Source of the DNA: an uncultured Opitutia bacterium
GTDB taxonomy: Bacteria; Verrucomicrobiota; Verrucomicrobiia; Opitutales; UBA953
Assembly: GCA_937874455.1 (NCBI GenBank)
Contig: CALNBE010000062.1
Coordinates: 1 to 18,142 of the forward strand
Reading direction: 5' to 3'
DNA length: 18,142 nucleotides
A model generated the notes under the pieces. It worked only from the letters and a program-made list of their open reading frames with translations, was not told the DNA's origin and searched no databases. Shown here one piece after another: positions 14,843 to 18,142 of this stretch. A program made the position numbers and the translations under genes. Each line of letters opens with the position of its first letter. Positions within the stretch are counted from its first letter, which is position 1.

Positions 14843-14953
14843 GTTTTCCCAAAAGTCCCCCATCGGGAAAAATTCCCCGCCGCAATGCCGGCCAACGGGT
14901 GAGGCGCGATGCCCCCCATCGCCCGCTCGCACAGAAAACTTTGCCCGCCAGCC

Positions 14954-17290
14954 TTACTTGGCGGCGGTGGACATCGAATAGGGTTTTTCCAGACGACGGG
15001 TCTTGTTCGGCTGGTCGCCCATCTCAAAGGTAATTTCCCCGCCCCGCAGGATGTCCTGATGGGTGAGATAGGCCTTGTGATAAGGCTTCCCGTTGAGACG
15101 GACGGCCTGCACGTAAACATTTTTGTCGCTCAATTCCGGCGCATTGATCGTGAAAGTTTTGCCGTTTTCCAGATTGAGGACGGTTTTTTGGGCGTTCGGC
15201 GAGCCGAGCGCATACTGGTCGCTGCCGGGGCAAACCGGATAAAAGCCGAGTGAGGAAAACACATACCAAGCCGACATTTGCCCGCAGTCGTCATTGCCGC
15301 ACAGTCCGTCGGGCGCGTTGCGATACATGCGGCGCATGATCTCGTGCAACCGGTATTCGCCTTTCCACGGCTGGTCAGTCCAAGCGTAGAGGTAGGCGAC
15401 GTGGTGGCTCGGCTCGTTGCCGTGGACGTAATTTCCCATCAGCCCCTCGTCGGTGATGTCCTCGTTGTCGGCGTAATATTTTTCCGGCAGGTGCATGGTG
15501 AACAGCTCGTCGAGCCGCGCCACGAATTTTTCCTCCCCGCCCATCAGTTGCATCATCCCTGCCACATCCTGCGGCACGTAGAAGGAGTAGTTCCAGGAAT
15601 TTCCTTCGATGAAGCCCTGGTTGTGCGTGTCGAGCAGGTCGAAGGGTTCGCGGAAAGTGCCGTCGATGTTTTTCGGCCGGGCGAACCCGATGCTTTCGTC
15701 GAAAACATTCCGGTAGGAGGCGGCGCGGCGGAAAAATTCCTTGGCCACCGGCGCGTCGCCCAGCTTGCGGGCCAGCGCGGAAACGGCCCAGTCGTCGTAA
15801 GCGTATTCCATGGTAATCGACGCCGAGACACCGCTGCGCTGCACGGGCACGTAGCCGTATTTTTTGTAGGCGTCGGTCGCGTCGTAATAATCCACGTTGG
15901 CACTGCTGACACAGGCCTCCAACGCCAATTTCGGATCAATGCCGATGCCCTTCACCACCGCGTCGGCCACCACGGAAACCGCGTGATAGCCGATCATGCA
16001 CCAGTTTTCGTTGCCCATGTGCGCCCAGACCGGCAGCGCGCCGTGCGGGCTCTGGCGGTAGTGGTTGAGCATGGCGTTGACGATGTCCTTGCTGTAGCTT
16101 TGCGGCTTGAGCAGGTTGAGCAGCGGGTGCTCGGCGCGGTAGGTGTCCCAGACGGAGAAAACCGTGTAGTTGACGCTGCCGTCCTCGGCCTGATGGATGT
16201 TGTGATCGATGCCACGGTAGCGGCCATCGACATCCTGATAGACCGACGGGTTGATCATCGTGCGGTAAAGCGCAGTGTAAAAAACCGCCTTGCGGTTGTC
16301 GTCCGCCGTGACTTCGGCGACGCGCAATTCCTTTTCCCATGCGGCCTGGGCAGCGACCTTCACTTGGTCGAAATTTTTCCCTCCGGTCTCGGCTTCGATG
16401 TTGCGCAGCGCGCCCAGGCTGTCCACCGCCGAGAGGCCGACCTGCACTTCCAGCGGCTGGCCGTCGGAGAAATCAAAATCAAAGTAGGCGACGAGCTTGG
16501 TCCCGAACATCTCGGGAAAATTTTCCTTCATGTTAAACTTGCGCCACCAGCCGGTGTATTTGGGCCGATCAAAATCCTGGCAGCCGTATTTGAGGATGGG
16601 CTTGGAGAATTTGACCGCGAAATAAACGTGGTTCATGCGCGACCAGCCGCGGGTCAGGCGGTAGCCGGTCAGCGTGTATGCGTCCTCCACCCGCAAATTG
16701 GCCATCAGCACCTTGCCGTCGTAGTTGTAGATTCCGTGCACCAGATCGAGGATCAGGTGTCCCTCGGCGGTGTTTTCGGGGAAAGTGTAACGGTGCACCC
16801 CGACGCGCTTGGTGGCGGTCAGCTCGGCCTTGATTTTGTAATCGTCGAGCATGACCGTGTAGTAGCCCGGCTCAGCCTTCTCGGTGTCATGACGGAAACG
16901 CGAGCGGTAGCCCGTCTCCGGTTTCTCCGCAGTGCCGTTGGTCAGTTGAACCTTCCCCGTCGTCGGCATGATCAGGATGTCGCCGAGGTCGGAATGCCCG
17001 GTGCCGTTGAGGTGGGTGTGGCTGAATCCGACGATGGTCGGGTCGTCGTATTGATACCCGGCGCAATAGCGGTAAGTGGCCTTCTGGTATTTGCCATCGA
17101 TATTGTGCGGCACCATTTCGGTGTCGGGGCTCAACTGCACCAGCCCGAAAGGCGCGCACGCGCCGGGGAAAGTGTGCCCCATGCTTTTGGTGCCCACCAT
17201 CGGGTTCACGTAATCAATCAACCGGGTTTCCGCGCCCAACGCCATCGGAACCAGCGCCAGCACGGGGAGAAGTTTTTGCAGGAGAGACAT
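14954..17290 (-). CDS. GH92 family exo-acting alpha-mannosidase, secreted
   Basis: A 778-residue protein of the Ca2+-dependent, inverting GH92 family, which removes terminal alpha-linked mannose (for example alpha-1,2/1,3 links of N-glycans or mannans). The signal peptide MSLLQKLLPVLALVPMALGA is cleaved after residue 20, so it acts in the periplasm or at the surface. The N-terminal beta-sandwich starts at once (IDYVNPMVGT, HTFPGACAPFGLVQLSPDT, FSHTHLNGTGHSDLGDILIMP). The (alpha/alpha)6 catalytic part includes FSVWDTYRAEHPLLNLL (378-394), the acid in GFIEGNSWNYSFYVPQDVAG (E562), GNEPSHHVAYLY (624-635) and the base/metal region GNDDCGQMSAWYVFSSLGFY (665-684, D667/D668). All key motifs are intact. 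Which linkage it prefers cannot be read. It converges on porin 2 with a 111-bp gap. Confidence 0.95.
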   Translation of the reverse strand: MSLLQKLLPVLALVPMALGAETRLIDYVNPMVGTKSMGHTFPGACAPFGLVQLSPDTEMVPHNIDGKYQKATYRYCAGYQYDDPTIVGFSHTHLNGTGHSDLGDILIMPTTGKVQLTNGTAEKPETGYRSRFRHDTEKAEPGYYTVMLDDYKIKAELTATKRVGVHRYTFPENTAEGHLILDLVHGIYNYDGKVLMANLRVEDAYTLTGYRLTRGWSRMNHVYFAVKFSKPILKYGCQDFDRPKYTGWWRKFNMKENFPEMFGTKLVAYFDFDFSDGQPLEVQVGLSAVDSLGALRNIEAETGGKNFDQVKVAAQAAWEKELRVAEVTADDNRKAVFYTALYRTMINPSVYQDVDGRYRGIDHNIHQAEDGSVNYTVFSVWDTYRAEHPLLNLLKPQSYSKDIVNAMLNHYRQSPHGALPVWAHMGNENWCMIGYHAVSVVADAVVKGIGIDPKLALEACVSSANVDYYDATDAYKKYGYVPVQRSGVSASITMEYAYDDWAVSALARKLGDAPVAKEFFRRAASYRNVFDESIGFARPKNIDGTFREPFDLLDTHNQGFIEGNSWNYSFYVPQDVAGMMQLMGGEEKFVARLDELFTMHLPEKYYADNEDITDEGLMGNYVHGNEPSHHVAYLYAWTDQPWKGEYRLHEIMRRMYRNAPDGLCGNDDCGQMSAWYVFSSLGFYPVCPGSDQYALGSPNAQKTVLNLENGKTFTINAPELSDKNVYVQAVRLNGKPYHKAYLTHQDILRGGEITFEMGDQPNKTRRLEKPYSMSTAAK

Positions 17291-17311
17291 GACAAAAAGA
17301 TTTGAACCGTT

Positions 17312-17339
17312 GTTTTATCGGCGCCCGCTGCACAGGCAA
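17312..17339 (-). promoter_or_regulatory. Possible sigma70-type promoter for the GH92 gene
   Basis: On the minus strand TTGCCT (17334-17339) and TAAAAC (17312-17317) are spaced by 16 bases, each matching four of six consensus bases. The -10 lies 22 bases before the GH92 ATG. Weak and offered only as a candidate. Confidence 0.25.
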
Positions 17340-17356
17340 TGCCATTTGCCCGACGA

Positions 17357-17398
17357 CGCGGAGGAAAAAAGCGAAACGGCGCGGAGGAAAATTTCCTT
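17357..17398. repeat. Dispersed palindrome, two degenerate copies, after the edge methyltransferase gene
   Basis: A left half-site CGCGGAGGAAAA (17357-17368) is followed by CGCGGAGGAAAATTTCCT, which ends at 17398, where the right arm has decayed (CCTTTG instead of CCTCCG). The second copy ends three bases from the stop of the downstream methyltransferase gene. Confidence 0.7.
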
Positions 17399-17401
17399 TG
17401 C

Positions 17402-18142
17402 TCAACCTGCCTTTTCCGCCACCGCGTTCACCACCAGCATCCGGGCCAGCGGATTGTGGTGCTGGTAGCCGGGATAGCGTCGCGGCCATTCATTCGGGAT
17501 ATCCACGAGGTAGCAGGCATGCCCCCGCTTCTGGAAAAACGCTTGCACGGCATCGCAGCTCAACACATGGCGCGGACGGTCCACCTGCCAGCCAAAGGCG
17601 TGTTCCTCCAGCCAGTCCAAGGCGAAAAACGACAGCCACAGCTCCCGGCGTGTCACCCGCAACGCCTCGGTAAAAGCCCGCTCCAGCACTTCCTCCGGCA
17701 GGTGCTCAAAGATGTCGCAGGCAAAAGTGTAGTCCACCGATTGGTCAGCCAGCGGCAGCGCGTCCACGCTGGCGCAAAGGAAATTTACTCCGGGACAGCG
17801 CCGTCGGGCGTTCCTAATATTTTTCTCCGTAAAATCCACCCCGGTGTAATCGATCAAATCAGCAAGGCCGTAGCGGGCAAAATAGCGGTAGTCGTTGGCC
17901 GAGCCGCACGCCAGCTCCAGCACTTGTGGCCGCGGCTCCACCGCCGAACCCTGCAACACCGCGCGCCATCGCTCCGCAAACGGTCCGAAGAAACGTTCGC
18001 TCCAGCCGGGCCGATTTTCCTCCGCCAATCCCGCAAACAATTCCTCCAAGGAAAATGGCAGCGGCCCGCGCAGAAAATCCGGCGGGGACAATTCCTCCGC
18101 GTCCGGTGTTTTTCCTTCGAGCAGGGCCGCCCGCAACGGCTC
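17402..18142 (-). CDS. Class I SAM-dependent methyltransferase, start beyond the right edge
   Basis: At least 246 codons are open from the right edge to a TGA at 17402-17404. A TTG at 18136 could serve as start, but the frame is open to the window end, so the N-terminus may be missing. The fold is clear: motif I VLELACGSANDYRYF (about residue 72 counting from that TTG), motif II YTGVDFTEKNIRNAR, acidic motif FLCASVDALPL, and motif IV DYTFACDIFEHLPEE, followed by ALRVTRRELWLSFFAL. It is a Methyltransf_11/25-type enzyme; an N-terminal helical part with aromatic residues (ERFFGPFAERWRAVL) and a C-terminal RPRHVLSCDAVQAFFQKRGH segment do not identify the substrate. The neighbouring GH92 gene points the same way, 111 bp downstream. 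A dispersed palindrome lies directly after its stop. Confidence 0.8.
   Translation of the reverse strand, partial: EPLRAALLEGKTPDAEELSPPDFLRGPLPFSLEELFAGLAEENRPGWSERFFGPFAERWRAVLQGSAVEPRPQVLELACGSANDYRYFARYGLADLIDYTGVDFTEKNIRNARRRCPGVNFLCASVDALPLADQSVDYTFACDIFEHLPEEVLERAFTEALRVTRRELWLSFFALDWLEEHAFGWQVDRPRHVLSCDAVQAFFQKRGHACYLVDIPNEWPRRYPGYQHHNPLARMLVVNAVAEKAG

Noticed and set aside
14843..14953. Small GCGATG/CATCGC hairpin (14906-14922) between the convergent porin 2 and GH92 genes
   Set aside because: Only a 6-bp stem with no T-run on either strand, so not supportable as a terminator.
15278..17305. A 675-codon open frame on the plus strand opposite the GH92 gene
   Set aside because: It lies wholly antisense to a gene with intact catalytic motifs, and its amino-acid mix (Val/His/Gly/Arg-rich, no domain) is what GC-biased codon use produces on the opposite strand.

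Overview
The window is GC-rich (roughly 60%) bacterial DNA that best fits the phylum Verrucomicrobiota, probably the Opitutae/Opitutaceae. This is inferred from protein style (outer-membrane porins with an N-terminal DKATLDLLV-type helix, a GH92 mannosidase, a four-helix-bundle 'S23' protein), from mostly weak or absent Shine-Dalgarno sequences, and from the mix of genes. No rRNA or other phylogenetic marker proves it. All but the two edge genes are complete, coding density is high, and no gene-free stretch exceeds 300 bases.

Layout. 1-670 (-) is the start of a membrane HD phosphohydrolase (PgpH/YqfF type, c-di-AMP phosphodiesterase) that runs off the left edge. Divergent from it are leuB (801-1901) and a small helix-hairpin-helix Cdd1-like gene (1980-2318). 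2522-7913 (-) is a complex I cluster in transcription order nuoB, a four-helix-bundle gene, nuoC, nuoD, nuoE, a lipoprotein gene, nuoF, closed by a rho-independent terminator at 2464-2493. nuoA and nuoG-N are not here. Divergent from nuoB is a DJ-1/PfpI-family gene (8145-8690). It meets tail-to-tail a MidA/NDUFAF7-type methyltransferase (8680-9696, -), a family known for complex I assembly in eukaryotes. Next come a ctpA-type protease and tsaD, joined by an ATGA overlap. Two tandem paralogous porins follow, the first broken by a single-base frameshift. Last are a secreted GH92 alpha-mannosidase (-) and a class I SAM methyltransferase (-) that runs off the right edge.

How the genes work together. 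The NADH dehydrogenase (NuoEF) and connecting (NuoBCD) modules of complex I are encoded together, and a likely arginine methyltransferase for NuoD lies less than 2 kb upstream of nuoB. ctpA and tsaD form a housekeeping pair. The porins and GH92 enzyme look like an outer-membrane uptake and mannoside-degradation area.

The most unusual signals are: (1) a dispersed palindrome, core GCGGAGGAAATTTCCTCCGC, lying immediately downstream of the stop codons of five genes; (2) a four-helix-bundle gene bounded by 15-bp inverted repeats and inserted in the nuo operon; (3) an unrecognised lipoprotein gene between nuoE and nuoF; (4) the split nuo cluster with a MidA homologue nearby; (5) a frameshifted porin next to an intact paralogue; (6) a perfect 19-bp inverted repeat starting exactly at base 1, which may be a contig-end artefact.
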